A DNA stretch of 64,000 nucleotides from Lutraria lutraria. Lineage: Eukaryota; Mollusca; Bivalvia; Venerida; Mactridae. Within the stretch, counting starts at the first letter, position 1; each line of letters begins with the position of its first letter. The notes under the pieces are model-generated. The model worked only from the letters and a program-made list of their open reading frames with translations, had not been told where the DNA came from and ran no database searches. This document shows, piece by piece, positions 23,693-36,274 of the stretch. The stretch lies in NCBI GenBank assembly GCA_964023205.1, contig OZ026850.1:5931270-5995269 (forward strand), written 5' to 3'. The translations under genes were made by a program, and so were the position numbers.

Positions 23693-25497
23693 TAGAAAAC
23701 ATGCTTATGTGAATAGTAAGAAAACATGTTTATGTGAATATTGATAAAACATGTTAATGTGAATATTTAGAAAACATGTTTATGTGGATATTGAGGAAAC
23801 ATGTTTATGTGGATATTACGAAAACATATCTATGTGGATATTAAGAAAACATGTTTATGGAATATTAAGGAAACATGTTTATGTGGATATATTGATAAAA
23901 CATGTTTATGTTAATATTTAGAAAACATGTTTATGTGGATATTGAGGAAACATGTTTATGTGGATATTGAGAAAACATGTTTATGTGAATATTTAGAAAA
24001 CATGTTTTTGTGGATATTGAGGAAACATGTTTATGTGGATATTGAGGAAACATGTTTATGTGGATATTGAGAAAACATGTTTATGTGGATATTGAGAAAA
24101 CATGTTTTTGTGGATATTTAGAAAACATGTTTTTGTGGATATTGAGAAAACATGTTTATGTGAATATTGAGAAAACATGATTTTGTGAATATTGAGATAA
24201 CATGATTTTGTGGATATTGAGAAAACATGATTTTGTGAATATTGAGATAACATGATTTTGTGGATATTGAGATAACATGATTTTGTGAATATTGAGATAA
24301 CATGATTTTGTGGATATTGAGATAACATCATTTTGTGGATATTGAGAAAACATGTTTTTGTGGATATTGAGAAAACATGATTTTGTGAATATTGAGATAA
24401 CATGATTTTGTGGATATTGAGGAAACATGTTTATGTGGATATTGAGGAAACATGTTTATGTGAATATTGAGATAACATGTTTTTGTGAATATTGAGATAA
24501 CATGATTTTGTGGATATTGAGAAAACATGATTTTGTGAATATTGAGATAACATAATTTTGTGGATATTGAGAAAACATGTTTTTGTGGATTTTGAGAAAA
24601 CATGATTTTGTGGATATTGAGGAAACATGTTTATGTGAATATTGAGAAAACATGATTTTGTGAATATTGATAAAACATGTTTTTTGTGGATATTGAGGAA
24701 ACATGTTTATGTGAATATTTAGAAAACATGTTTTTGTGGATATTGAGGAAACATGTTTATGTGGATATTTAGAAAACATGTTTATGTGAATATTTAAAAA
24801 ACATGTTTTTGTGAATATTGAGAAAACATGTTTATGTGGATATTGAGGAAACATGTTTATGTGAATATTTAGAAAACATGTTTTTGTGGATATTAAGGAA
24901 ACATGTTTATGTGGATATTTAGAAAACATGTTTTTGTGGATATTGAGAGAACATGTTTATGTGGATATTGAGAAAACATGTTTTCAAATTATGTGAATAT
25001 TTAAAAAACATGTTTTTGTGGATATTGAGGAAACATGTTTATGTGAATATTTAGAAAACATGTTTTTGTGGATATTGAGGAAACATGTTTATGTGAATAT
25101 TTAGAAAACATGTTTTTGTGGATATTGAGGAAACATGTTTATGTGAATATTTAAAAAACATGTTTTTGTGGATATTGAGGAAACATGTTTATGTGGATAT
25201 TGAGAAAACATGTTTATGTGGATATTGAGGAAACATGTTTATGTGAATATTGAGGAAACATGTTTATGTGAATATTTGAAAACATGTTTATGTGGATATT
25301 GATAAAACATGTTTATGTGAATATTTAGAAAACATGTTTATGTGGATATTGAGGAAACATGTTTATGTGGATATTGAGAAAACATGTTTATGTGGATATT
25401 GAAGAAACATGTTTATGTGGATATTGAGGAAACATGTTTATGTGGATATTGAGAAAACATGTTTATGTGAATATCAAGAAAACTAGTATGTGGATAT
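23693..25497. repeat. Satellite of ~25-bp units (about 72 copies)
   Basis: Unit like gaaaacatgtttatgtggatatt-g/a. Each unit holds the palindrome aacatgtt. Variants are grouped: a gattttgtg form fills the middle (about 24175-24660), a gtttatgtg form the flanks, and ttgag/ttgagg/tttag linkers alternate in short runs. The minus strand stays open in all frames for long stretches only because the unit lacks stops; no gene is implied. Confidence 0.95.
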
Positions 25498-26149
25498 AGA
25501 TAATGCATAGAAGAAACTAGACTGTCGAGAAATCTATCTTTATATATAAAATTATGTGAGCTCCTTTAATAGAAATGAGAATGAATGTAATATTAACGTG
25601 TGTCACAGCTTGAACTGTTTTGATTACTTACAACATGTACTACACCAATCATGTCTTCTAATACACATATAAAATGCGTTTCCGTTATTAATATACAAAA
25701 TTGTTAATGTCAATCTGGAATTGAATCAATTAACCCCGTTTTGATATATGTGATGTAATGTTTTGTTTATGCTTTAGGGAAAGCTTATGGTTATTATGCC
25801 TCTACTGTTAAAAGAAACAAAAAATCAGAATAACTACGACCAGACATTAAAAAACAAATATCCGAAAATCTACGCATTGTAATCATTAACGTATCTGGCT
25901 TGGTTAAAATCGCTAAAATAACGTAAAAAAACAATATTATTTACAAAGATCAAATATCATACTTTAATACCAAGCAACAAAAAATTCTAACCGAACGCTC
26001 AAAAATTGTGTTTTATTGCGATAAATACTGCACCCCTTTATCGACTTTTCCTTATCAGCGTTAAACATCTCTAACGTAATGTGCATTGTATTGGTACGAT
26101 ATGACACCATTAATTCATTAATGACAAAAAATTGTTATAAAGTCTCTTA
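25498..26149. other. No gene seen
   Basis: AT-rich, no supported exon or repeat. Confidence 0.4.
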
Positions 26150-26284
26150 ACCTAAGCGTGGTTTCAATTATTGAACCGTAAACATTAGCGATTTTGATTG
26201 GCAATCAAATTGATTGGGGTGCGTCAAATTCGTTGATTTCGTGAGTCGATAATGATCAGACACTTTAATTGTTAATTGCTCATC
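26150..26284 (+). repeat. Left half of a repeat split by the 10.8-kb element
   Basis: Matches 7868-8010; its continuation is found at 37114-37350, on the far side of the insertion. Confidence 0.6.
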
Positions 26285-26550
26285 TTAAAGTGTATAAAGC
26301 TATATCTGACGATTTTTTTAGAGAAAAGTTAAAAAAATGAAAAACAATTATGCTTTCATATCCATTTGATCATTTTCCGCTTCAATTTTAACAGAAACTA
26401 TCTCTTTGATTTATTGGACATGCGAATTGTCCGTTTTCATAATAAAGTGTTCTAGAACACCTTATTTGACCATTTTCCGATTCAAATAGAGCGGGGTTTG
26501 TCGATGATTTCGCGCATGCTCAGTACGTGTTTACGGAAATTAATTCTATA

Positions 26551-26561
26551 AAGATGGCGGC
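26551..26561 (+). promoter_or_regulatory. TISU/YY1-like site and CG-rich promoter of the large element (copy 1)
   Basis: AAGATGGCGGC preceded by AA: an 11 of 12 match to TISU, 260 bases inside the left TIR. Its ATG opens a five-codon frame (MAAPM then stop); the transposase-like frame begins 40 bases further. The mirrored site in copy 2 is 53319-53329 on the minus strand. It would give each element its own promoter. Confidence 0.5.
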
Positions 26562-26591
26562 TCCCATGTAAATGAGGAATAACGGCGCCGG

Positions 26592-29500
26592 ATGTCTTAA
26601 ATATCAGATTCTGACAAAAAGACGAAACGAGAGACTAGAAGCGTGACAGGGAATCAAACTACAACATATATTGGCTCTGAAAATGACCACTGGGTGAATA
26701 TAAAGGAACAATTTGGGTTGAATACTTATTCAGAAGTAAGGCGCTGATCAATGCGGTTTGTTGATGCGTGAGTTTCCTTACTTTGTTATGTGTAGTGTGT
26801 TCTACTGATTAAATGTTGTTATTTTCGATTTATTTTTCTTAGATTTATATTAATTTACCAATTCATGATCGAATTTTGTTGAGGCAACGAAATGAATTTG
26901 ATAACAGCGTGAAATGCGTTTGCTTGGGGCCCTCCAAGGGGTAATTTTTGTAAAGGATGAAATTACAAATTATTATGCTTAGAATGAAGATGAAGAAGCT
27001 TTTTAACATTCAAATGTTATTTGAATACCATATATATTTAATTTTCACAGAAAAGAAATTATTAAAGCTGTATTTCAATATATTATTTAATAATTACAAG
27101 TTGTTTACTTCTCTATAAAGTGCATGATGAACAATTTATGCATATGTAGCTTGCCTGCACAATTAATTATTTTTACTAGTGAATTTGTTCCCATCGTAAA
27201 GCTATGATAAAAAGCTTATCTTTCCATGGCATATTGATAATGTAAAAGTATGGTACTAAGTGTCTTATATGTATAAAAGTTCATTTTTTAATCAGTACCT
27301 ATAAACTTATTGTGGTTCTTTTACTACATTAGTATATATTTTGTGTGTGTCATATTCAGATATGTGAAACCATTAGCGCACAGAACAAGGTATGCCTGGT
27401 CCATCTGAGACAGTAAATTCACTGAAGACAGGTCCTTGATTGACATCAACTCCATTTGGACATCATGCAATGAGGCAGAATATGTGTATGTCTTTATCAA
27501 TCATGAATTCATTTTTCCTCCTAATCCCATCTAGAAAGATATATAATATCCAGTTGTACAGCCATTTAGAAATCTATTGATATAAAAGGTTAAGGTTCTG
27601 TTTATTATAGTTTCACCCCTATTGAAGAGGCCAGCCAAATTGGCTTATGAGACACCTGTCTTATAAATGTTCGCACTGTTACCTCCTGAATCCATTCTCA
27701 TATACATGTCAGTTAAGAGCAATTATCTTTCTGGCTGTATCTAATTAAAATATTTTGTTAAAACTATAATTCAGTTAATATTATTTTGTTTTTGGACAAT
27801 ATTTTGTTTGGTGCTATTGCTAAGAATATACATGTATAGTATGATTATCATCTTATTATATATTATTTATTGATCGATTTGAACTTACCATGAATTATAT
27901 TTTAATACCTTGTCAGTCAACATTCAAATATTTCATTAATTATGAAATAAAATCACTTTTCTTAATTTCCAGGAAATCATCTATGTCTAGAATAAGGCCT
28001 GACATGTAATTAAGTGATAAAGGGGATGTCCAATTAAGGTAGATATTGATTTATTTTTTGCGTACATCATACATGGAAGAAATACAAACATAATAAAAAT
28101 GATAATTGACATATTTGATATTTTCATATTTGAATAGTCGCAAATAATCTGACATGAAAGTAATGACCCATATAATATATCATGATGCATAGTTTTTTCA
28201 GTGCAAATGAACAGTATTACATTTTTTTTTATTTGAGTATAATTCGAAGAAGTTTTTTACTTTTTATACATGCGCTGTAATGAAGTACAGTTAAGACTAA
28301 AGTCTGTTAAAAAACACAACTTTAAATCAGAAATTGGTCCTGTATGTTTCATCTTGCAAATGTTACAGAATGAAACCAGAGGTGGAAATGAAAGCAAGAC
28401 TACCTGCTAGCTTCAGTGCCAGTTTATTGTTTCGTTTGAGTGAGTACTACCAAATTTTTATCAGTAATCTAATTTAATGATATTAGATAACAAGGCTGTC
28501 AAAGCAGAATTAAAAGGTTTATTCTTTATTTTCCATCCAAGAGAGAAGTTTGTTACCCGATACTCATTTGTAGCTTTCTCTGTAAAAATAAATGTACTGC
28601 TATAATGTAAACCAACTACCAGTGTTTGGGATACTACTTCTCAAACTTACTTTATTATTGTGTACTTTCAAAGATTGAGTGGAAGTAAAATGTTTTACTG
28701 ACTGAAGATTTGTATCCATTCCAAGGTCATCTTTAAAGCAGTTGGCCCACACATTAGGCATCCCCTGGTAATACTGCTTCACAATAATGTGTTCATTGTC
28801 AATATTGTTGCTCTTGCTTATTTTCAACAGTCCATATTTAGTTTGGGCTAGTGCTTTAAAAAAATGAGGTCCAACACTGCCAGTACAGGAGTGAACTCAT
28901 GTTGAAAACACAACGAATCAACAAAATTCACTGGTTTATATTTTCATAACATGATATTTTCCTAGGAAAGGATACCCAGGCACCAAACACCCATACTACA
29001 CCCAAGGAATGCTGCTAACATATGGCAAAATAAGATTATGAAAGCATAGTTCAATCAATATTTTTAATTTCAGGTCATTTGAACATTGTGGTGTTTGTAG
29101 ACTTGTTGAATACCAGTAGTGGGCAGAATTATACCTTTCCTTTTGAAACATTGTAATGAATATAATAATTATGCAAGTAAATGTTAAATGCACTTTTTCA
29201 GGCTGCTCAGCAAATGGATTGTGGTCAGTTAAAAAAAAGGTGGTGCAGCCATGTAGTTAGTCACTTTTATCACATCTGTGACACATCATGTATTCAGTTC
29301 AGTTGAGGAGTTCACGGTAATTTCATACAGGTAATGTAATGCTGTCTTTGGTGACATAGATATGACTAACTCTTTATATGCCACAGGATGTGTCTTCGTG
29401 GGATACTGGAGTCACCTTGTATGTGCGTCTGTATGTGTCCGGACCTAAACTCTTGTTGTCCATCCAATGATTTCAAAAAATATTTGGCAGAAATGTTAAT

Positions 29501-31637
29501 TTACACATGGGAATGTCTCCCATGCAAAATTGCAGTTCTGTACCTCCATGGTCAAAGTTAAGGTCACACTTACATGTGAAAGGTAAAAAATGTATTACTT
29601 TCTTCTGTCTCAGCTCAGTAACTTTGTTATTTGTGGATGGAGTTCTGAAATATTTGGCAGAAATGTTCACCAATATATACAAAAAATCAGTACTTTTTCA
29701 AGTTCACATAGTGTTTCCTGCAGAGTTTTAGTGAGGCATGGCGTTTTTGTGGGGGTATTCATCACTCTTGTGACAAGCTCTAGTTTCTTATGCAGTCAAT
29801 TTCTTTGCAAACCAGGTCCTATCTTATGCAATAAAATCAAAATGCATGCAAAGTAAAGATTGAATGCTCATTTCTTTGTTGCAAGTCACTGACTCACAAT
29901 ATATTTTGTTTTTCAGGATCTCTGTTTTAGAGTTCTTCATGTAATGGATGAACATGAGTGGGTTGACAACGCAGGGCCATGTAGCCATGGACCTCTGGTA
30001 GAACCCCATGTGATCAAGTGGCTCCAAAAGGAAACCCCAGCAGGGGACATTTTAAGAGTTACAAGTTGTTGCTGACAGGAGGTTCCAATGTTCTGAATGC
30101 AAGGTACAACATTTATACTTGAATGTGCTAATATTTCATTACATACCTTATAAACTGATGGTTGTGTTACCTTTATTCTTAGGCAAAATACAATGTGATT
30201 TTTAGAAATCGAATTTTATTCTTCTGTAGTTATCGTGAACTCGATGAATTTCAACATTTGCCTTTTGTACTGTTTCCTTAGTTCGGAAATAGAGGAAGCT
30301 TTGACAGTTGTGAACAATTATACCCACTCGCCCGGATATTTCAGTTGTTACTGGTGTTACTCAGACTTGCTAACAGAGTTTAATTTTATGTATTGCACCA
30401 AGTACACTACTGTTTTGTATTTCATTTCCATTAATAATAAGAAAAAAATAGGTCATTGTATGGGTATCACACTTTTTTGTGTATGATGTCACTTACTTAG
30501 AAACCTGTTGTTGAAGTAACTCATGTGTACAATGTTTTAAAAAAATGCCGGTCTTTTAACAACCTCCAAGGTTAAGGTTTACTGTATCAGAAGGTTTTGG
30601 CTAAAGTTTTGAATAAGTTTGTAATAAAAGGGTTCTCAGTTGAAAAGATTGATTGAGCATGTCATGCTTTGTTCTTATGGATTCTTAATTTAAGTGTCTC
30701 GTGCCATCCAATCTCTCACTTCCAAAATTTCAAAATCAAATTAATATCAAATGGCCAGATCATTGAAGATCTTGCTATCTAGTTTTGGTTTCCTCGAACA
30801 TTGTAGCAATTTTGTTTTCGTTATTTAGACAATATGGTATGTTTCGGTTTAGGAGGCGACACGCATGTGCCAATCATTGTAATTATCTGGGCACTTGCGG
30901 TAATAGGGTCACAGCGGTTATAAACATTCAAGGGATGCATTCACCTCACTTGGAGTATATTGACTTCCATTAAATTTTTTTTATCTGGAGCACTGAGTTT
31001 GCTGATAGGTTGATAATTGATTGACTGAGGACAAACCTGCTTTTAGTCAATTTTCATTGAATCAAGGGGCATAACTCAGAAGTGCCTGGCGCAATAGGGC
31101 GTGCTATCGAATCGACATAAAGATTATTATGAAGTTTGATGAGGATCCGATTACATCTGTTCGCATTAGTGAGCAGACACTGTTGTGGATGCTGCCTGCC
31201 CATTCGCCATGGGTGCTCCCATAATAAGCCGTTTTTCAAACAGGCAAATAAAGATTGTGAAATATTTATGTTGTTTGGAACAGTATCTAAAGGTCTAATT
31301 TATGAGACAGTTTTGATGTGGTTATATGATTGATTGTTGCTGTCCTTTGCAAGAAGTAAATCTTAATAACATTTATTACAAATTTGTACTGGTGGTTTCA
31401 ATGATAAACTGTAATTTTCAGGAGGAGACCTTGAAGAATTCAACAGTCTTATTACCATGTATGCTGGAAAGAGAGAAAAATGCATACAGACAGTCAGTGC
31501 ACAGGGCAAAAAATTCTATTGTTGCTCTCAACCACAATGAATACTTAAATAGGAACTCCCAGAAAAACAAAGATGATACTATAAGGTATAAGACCTTATA
31601 CCATTTTAGAAAGTTATTCAGAAAGCATGATTTGTAA
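26592..31637 (+). pseudogene. Transposase-like gene, exons recognisable, broken (copy 1)
   Basis: Exon a: 26592-26735, ATG then a TAA at codon 3, then an open frame with NDHWVNIKEQFGLNTYSE and a GTAAGG donor. Exon b: 29917-30103, DLCFRVLHVMDEHEWVDNAG, CSHGPL and WLQKETPAGD, then a frame change and stops. Exon c: 31422-31637, GDLEEFNSLITMYAGKRE, a two-frame shift at about 31480, then HRAKNSIVALNHNEYLNR and a stop at 31637. The order 'HEWVD ... C-H-PL ... W ... G-LE-FNSL---YA-KR ... A----A--HN' is the C-terminal half of a widespread family of transposon-encoded proteins in fish and invertebrates, which I associate with Kolobok. Exons between a and b are not identified. Confidence 0.6.
28651..28853 (-). 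CDS. Exon of unidentified gene on the opposite strand of the large element (copy 1)
   Basis: Acceptor before 28853 and GTAAGT donor after 28651. The frame reads ALAQTKYGLLKISKSNN, then QYYQGMPNVWANCFKDD and ends TSTQSLKVHNNK. It has balanced codon use and no stop, and is preserved in copy 2 (51022-51224). Not recognised. A second open stretch on this strand at about 27510-27370 (VQMELMSIKDLSSVNLL) may be a further exon, but the opposite strand also offers a small exon there. Confidence 0.45.
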
Positions 31638-31955
31638 AATTAAAAAGACCTTTCAGTTGGCTAGGCATAGCTTCAGCCTCGGTCACATAAAGACAAATAG
31701 AGCTTGCCACAATCATGACGAATAGCCACACATTCTTTGACACAAGACGATTTGATCTTACTGCCCCATATTTGTTGGGTGATCTCAAGATTCTTGCTTG
31801 CTACACACTGGCTAATGTAGGTGAACAATCATGCAAGGTTATTTTAAAATTCATCATTAAACAATAATATAACAGCCTTAACAACTAGACAGAGGCACTG
31901 CAAGGCAAAGCGATATATTCCCGAAATTATGTTTGATACTGGAAAACATTATTTT

Positions 31956-32413
31956 TAGAGCTGGGAGGTTTTATCGGTATATCGCGATATCAGCTAGACA
32001 ATATAAATATCACAGTATTTTTTCATCATACCGATATATCGGGTTATGCTGAAATAACTGAACTTTATGTTTATTATTGTAAAAAAGTTCATACATAGTG
32101 GTAAAGTGTTATTTATGCCTAAATGCTGGTAAATTTTGTAATATTATTAACTGTGAACGCATAGTCGCATATATATGTATATTTATACATGCATTAATAG
32201 TTTCAACACTGCTAAAACAGAACAAAATATTTGAAATGTGAAAATACACTGTGAGCTATTGTCTGTATTGTTACCCAAGGCATTATATAAATGTCGATTA
32301 GTAATGTTTTTCTGTAAATTTACCATTTATATATATCGCAATACGTATCGCGATACAGCATGAAATATTATGATATATTGTGATACGCTTTTCAGGACCG
32401 ATACCCAGCTCTA
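31956..32413. mobile_element. hAT-type MITE inside the large element (copy 1)
   Basis: Inverted ends TAGAGCTGGG, continuing into imperfect inverted text rich in tatcg/cgata words, and an exact 8-bp duplication ATTATTTT at 31948-31955 and 32414-32421, the duplication length of hAT elements. No ORF. It is present at the same place in copy 2, so it was inserted before the two copies separated. Confidence 0.75.
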
Positions 32414-32421
32414 ATTATTTT

Positions 32422-35340
32422 GGGGTAGCTTTCGTGCATGAATATGCATTTTTTTTTATTTAACCTTGGAATTTCATGAGCACGAATGCAGGAATAAAGA
32501 GATATAGATCGGACACGAAATCAGCCTAATTTGATACCTCAGTGTGACCTTGACATTAAGCCTTTCAAAACATGCACTCTGGACGTCATCTCGATGGAGT
32601 GAACGTTCGAGTTAAATTTCTTCAAAATTCCTCTCAGACTGAGATACAGAGCGGACACAAAATTGCTAATGGATAGACAGACGGACGCCAGTGTCATAAC
32701 TTAATATATCCCTTCGGGCATATAAAAAGTGGGATACTACAAAACATTTTATGTGATTCTAGTATAGCCCCCACCACTGACAGTGGATGGGGATATAGAA
32801 AAGCATTGGATATATTCTCGTAAACATTGTGTTTGTACTAAATATATTACTCTAGCATTTGCTAATTTTATCACACAATTAATGCCAGAATTTGTCTCAT
32901 AATTAGATAAAGTTAATCAGGTTGATGAATGGCAGTCGAACTACTTCCACATTTTTCGAGGGATTGAATATACTATCAATATAAAATGTAGATGTGCAAG
33001 ACACAATTTTCATGCCCAATGATCCACTAATTGCAGAGTTATGTCCCTTGAACTTAGCCGTATAGTGTACTATCACATTCTTAGTGTCAATGTGGCGGCG
33101 GGGGTATTAGTCACATCTGTGACAGCCCTAGTTTTTGCTTATTAATGATATTATATAAAGACTGTCACATAATTATATTATGTACATAATGTAGTTATCA
33201 AAGCTGTTATTTTCCATTTCAGAAAGGCAAATACTTTCAATAGAAGAATCAGTCAGCAGTCAGTTAGAGAGCCTTAAGTTGAAATAATTATAGCTATATA
33301 GAATAGATGGTCTACTGAAGAATCTTATGGAATGTCCTCAGCCACAGTCTCGCCTCCAGCAAAATATGTGCTCATCCAGGAACACAAAAGAAGACTCTAG
33401 TTAGAATGTATTCATCCATAACAAAATGGTGCTCAGTTTCAAAACTGTCAGCAATGCATACATATAGAAATTAGTACAAGATTTATTCAACCTTGATCAA
33501 TTATTTTTTGATGTGCCTTTTGTATGTGACAAGAATCATACCCAAGTACCACAATTAAGGAAATTAATATTGGATGTGACTTGTAATTTTGATTAGCAAT
33601 GAACTATAAATGGAAATGAAAAGGAGATAACTAAAATTTAAAAATCAACAAAATGAAAAAAATTCTATGTTTCATCAGTTTCAAAATGTATTTGTCATAA
33701 ACATACAATTGTTGCCACCCATCTATGTTCTTGTATTGTAATCGCTAATAAACCTCGGCACATACGGTTCTATATAAGATAATAACACATCAAAATGGTG
33801 TATAAAAAACGAATTTCAAGTCTATGCTAACTTTTCACATATATAGTTAAACACTAATTATGCATAACAAGGTATTACCAGTTCAATAACTTTTCACTAG
33901 TATGATTTTGCTGAATTCGATTTTACTAAACTAAATAAGTTATTGTTTGTGTCTAATTGATGCAAAATGAATGAATTTAGCTAGTTGCTTACAGAACAAT
34001 TTAAAATATTTTTTTACATTTGTAAAGGTCAATAACAATAATATGTGGGTAAAAATAGGAAATCTGGCATAGTTTCCCTTTTTCAAGGTAAAATACTTCT
34101 TTACTGGTACATTCTATTGTGTTAGGGAATACATTATTCTAATCACTTGTAACAAGATTTATTTTTGTCAAATTACAGACAGTTTCTGTTAAAACTCTTG
34201 AGAAAAAACTATAAGGTTAGAAAAAACTAAAAGGTTAAAAAACAATGTGATTTTACACTTCTTGAAATTTATGTAGCATATCTTGTCAGATATCATTCAT
34301 TACAAAGAGGTGACGTTCATTATCCCTGGCTTACATGTCTGTCATCGTCTCATCATTTTACAAGAATCTTGTGAAACAAGGAATAAAGCAACAATGATAC
34401 AAATTTTAAACCTAAGTGAAACAATTTCTTTTCTAAGATACATTGGAGAAAAAAAGATGTTATGATTTACCAGAAAGTCACAGAAAATATTCAAAATATT
34501 TATATTTAGACATTGACAGAGATGTACATGTACATGAGGGATAAGTAATGATAACTCTGTGTAGAGAGTAATCAGATATATAGCATTATACGCTTTATGC
34601 TAGTCTGTTACAAATCCAGTGTATTGTCCATATCTGTCTGAATACATGTCCCTTATCAGCCAAACACAACTGACCCTGAATGGACATGGCACCATAGAGT
34701 TAATTGGCCTGTTGTTGGCCTTGTTCACGTTCCAGTCATTTGCATGAGCTAGTTATTCCAGTATGTTTGTCCTAGTACACCTTCATCCAGCACCTAGCAT
34801 TTGATATCCTAGAAAAAATATAAATAAAAAAACTGAATACAGTGTGCTTTGTTATGAAATTTATGATTTATTTGCATGAAAGAAAGCTGTTATACAATTA
34901 TTAGCAATACCAGAGACTTATAATACAATTGTATACCTGTATAATAAATAATGTTATGTTAAATTGTGTTTTCCTTTTTTAAGAATGATGTACATGTACA
35001 TTTGTACCACTGACTATTTGCTATTGCTATTTTTTTTTTATTGCCTTTAATAGAGTAGCTTAGACACAAATACTGGCTCATGACATAAGCTGAGAGATAG
35101 CTTACTAATAGATTTGTGTGGTAATTAAGGATATTTCACTTCAAATTTGAATGAATATGTCCACAAGACAAAATAGTATAATAAATAAGCAAAAATTATT
35201 AATCAATAACTTTGGTGGGGATTAACATAATAACAATTCCTTATCAATGAATGAGTAAGAATTGTAAATCATTAACTTAATTGATAAATGAAAAAGCTGA
35301 ACAATCGTCAATAAATAAATTACTTGTTCATGCAATTGGA
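32422..35340. other. Interior of the large element without identified gene (copy 1)
   Basis: Contains repeat-like text also common in mollusc DNA (gggggtattagtcacatctgtgac at about 33100, with a cousin at 29745) and possible exons of the minus-strand gene near 34650-34810 whose frames are broken by several stops. Confidence 0.35.
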
Positions 35341-35590
35341 GACCTGCCTCCATGGGTGAGAGGTTAAGGTCGCCGACTTCTAATTACTGTAACTTCTCAC
35401 TGATAGTAAGTTGATAGTGGGTCGTGGGTTCGAGCCCAGCTACTGACTATGTCTCTTTATGTGAGAAAGAAGATAGTTGCTTACAGAGGATTGGAGTCTA
35501 GTACTGGTTCTTCCCAGGAATAATGGTTAGGTGAACCGTAGGCCTAATATAACTGAATGTTGAAAAGGGGCATAAAACTTTATATGAACA
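35341..35590 (+). repeat. tRNA-derived SINE (copy 1 of the large element)
   Basis: Head with A-box-like tgggtgagaggttaaggt and B-box gggttcgagccc, then a body with tactggttcttcccagga, ggttaggtgaacc and ataactgaatgttgaaaa. The same body words occur in the SINE at 60724-61000, pointing to a shared core of marine-invertebrate SINEs. The mirrored copy is at 44795-45040. Confidence 0.65.
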
Positions 35591-35755
35591 AAACAAAACA
35601 CATGCAATTGGCCCCATTACTGTAAGTTTCCATAACAACTGATCTTTCACTGCCAGAATTTGTTTCTCTAAAACAATGCTTGGTAGAAAATCACGAAACT
35701 TGTAGTTATTTTGAGACAATATTTACAGACTTTTCACACACTTGAAAATACTTAC

Positions 35756-35911
35756 CATTGAAAAAGACAAGCAGTGCTCTGGACAGAATCCACAACAAAC
35801 TTTCTGCTGCAGTGGGCATCTCACTGCATTTGGAGCAATAACAACACTGATGATATCTATGTTGACCCTAATCAACAGTAATAGTCCACACCAGGCTGTT
35901 TTTTCTATGGC
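35756..35911 (-). CDS. Cys-rich exon of unidentified gene (copy 1)
   Basis: Acceptor ctgtcag before 35911; donor ATG|GTAAGT after 35756. Translation begins AIEKTAWCGLLLLIRVNID and ends RCPLQQKVCCGFCPEHC plus six residues. Copy 2 (44456-44623) differs by an in-frame 12-bp insertion, which argues that the frame was under coding constraint. The C-x5-CC-x2-C-x3-C cluster could bind metal; no family recognised. Confidence 0.45.
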
Positions 35912-36201
35912 CTGACAGTCACAGAGTGTCTCCTTATAGCGCTCTCATGAAGCTGTGAATGTGTTAGTTAAATCATTTATTATATTTATACATCAGTTAT
36001 TAATAAACATTAATAAGCATAATGATCCACCAAACTGTTCAAATTAGTACAGAAACAAGAGGTATATCAGTATGTATTTCACCTGGATGAGCATTATGTA
36101 TGAGTAATCACAGAAAACTTGACTATTAGGCCTAACCTCCAGACAAAGACCTATGTAGCGGTGTGGTATATTGTATTATAAATTGGCTGGGATATACACC
36201 A

Positions 36202-36274
36202 GCCTGACTAACTCAGTAGGTAAAGCATCTGACTGGTAAGCAGGAGGTCGAGGGTTCGAGACCCTCATCGGGTA
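36202..36274 (+). tRNA. tRNA-Thr(GGT)-like sequence (copy 1)
   Basis: 73 bases with A-box (taactcagtagg), B-box ggttcgagacc, a perfect 5-bp T stem (gaggg/ccctc), and anticodon loop ctGGTaa (Thr). The anticodon stem has a mismatch next to the loop and the acceptor stem has G-T pairs and one mismatch at the seventh pair, so it may be a degenerate gene or a SINE head. No intron. It is carried inside the transposon and mirrored at 44088-44160. Confidence 0.55.

Noticed and set aside
24056..24929. Long minus-strand open frames in all three frames (NIHKNMFSQYP-type repeats)
   Set aside because: They are a by-product of a 25-bp satellite whose unit lacks stop codons; no start context, splice sites or variation pattern of coding sequence.
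23693..25497. CRISPR-like array (regular short repeats)
   Set aside because: Units are contiguous with no unique spacers, and the genome is eukaryotic.
29473..30027. Several open frames conserved between the two large copies (for example 29590-29856, 29824-30027)
   Set aside because: Shadows of, or neighbours to, the real exon at 29917-30103; conservation between recent copies is not evidence of coding.
35498..35719. 73-codon frame conserved in both large copies
   Set aside because: It overlaps the 3' body of the SINE on the opposite strand and is conserved only because the copies are recent duplicates.
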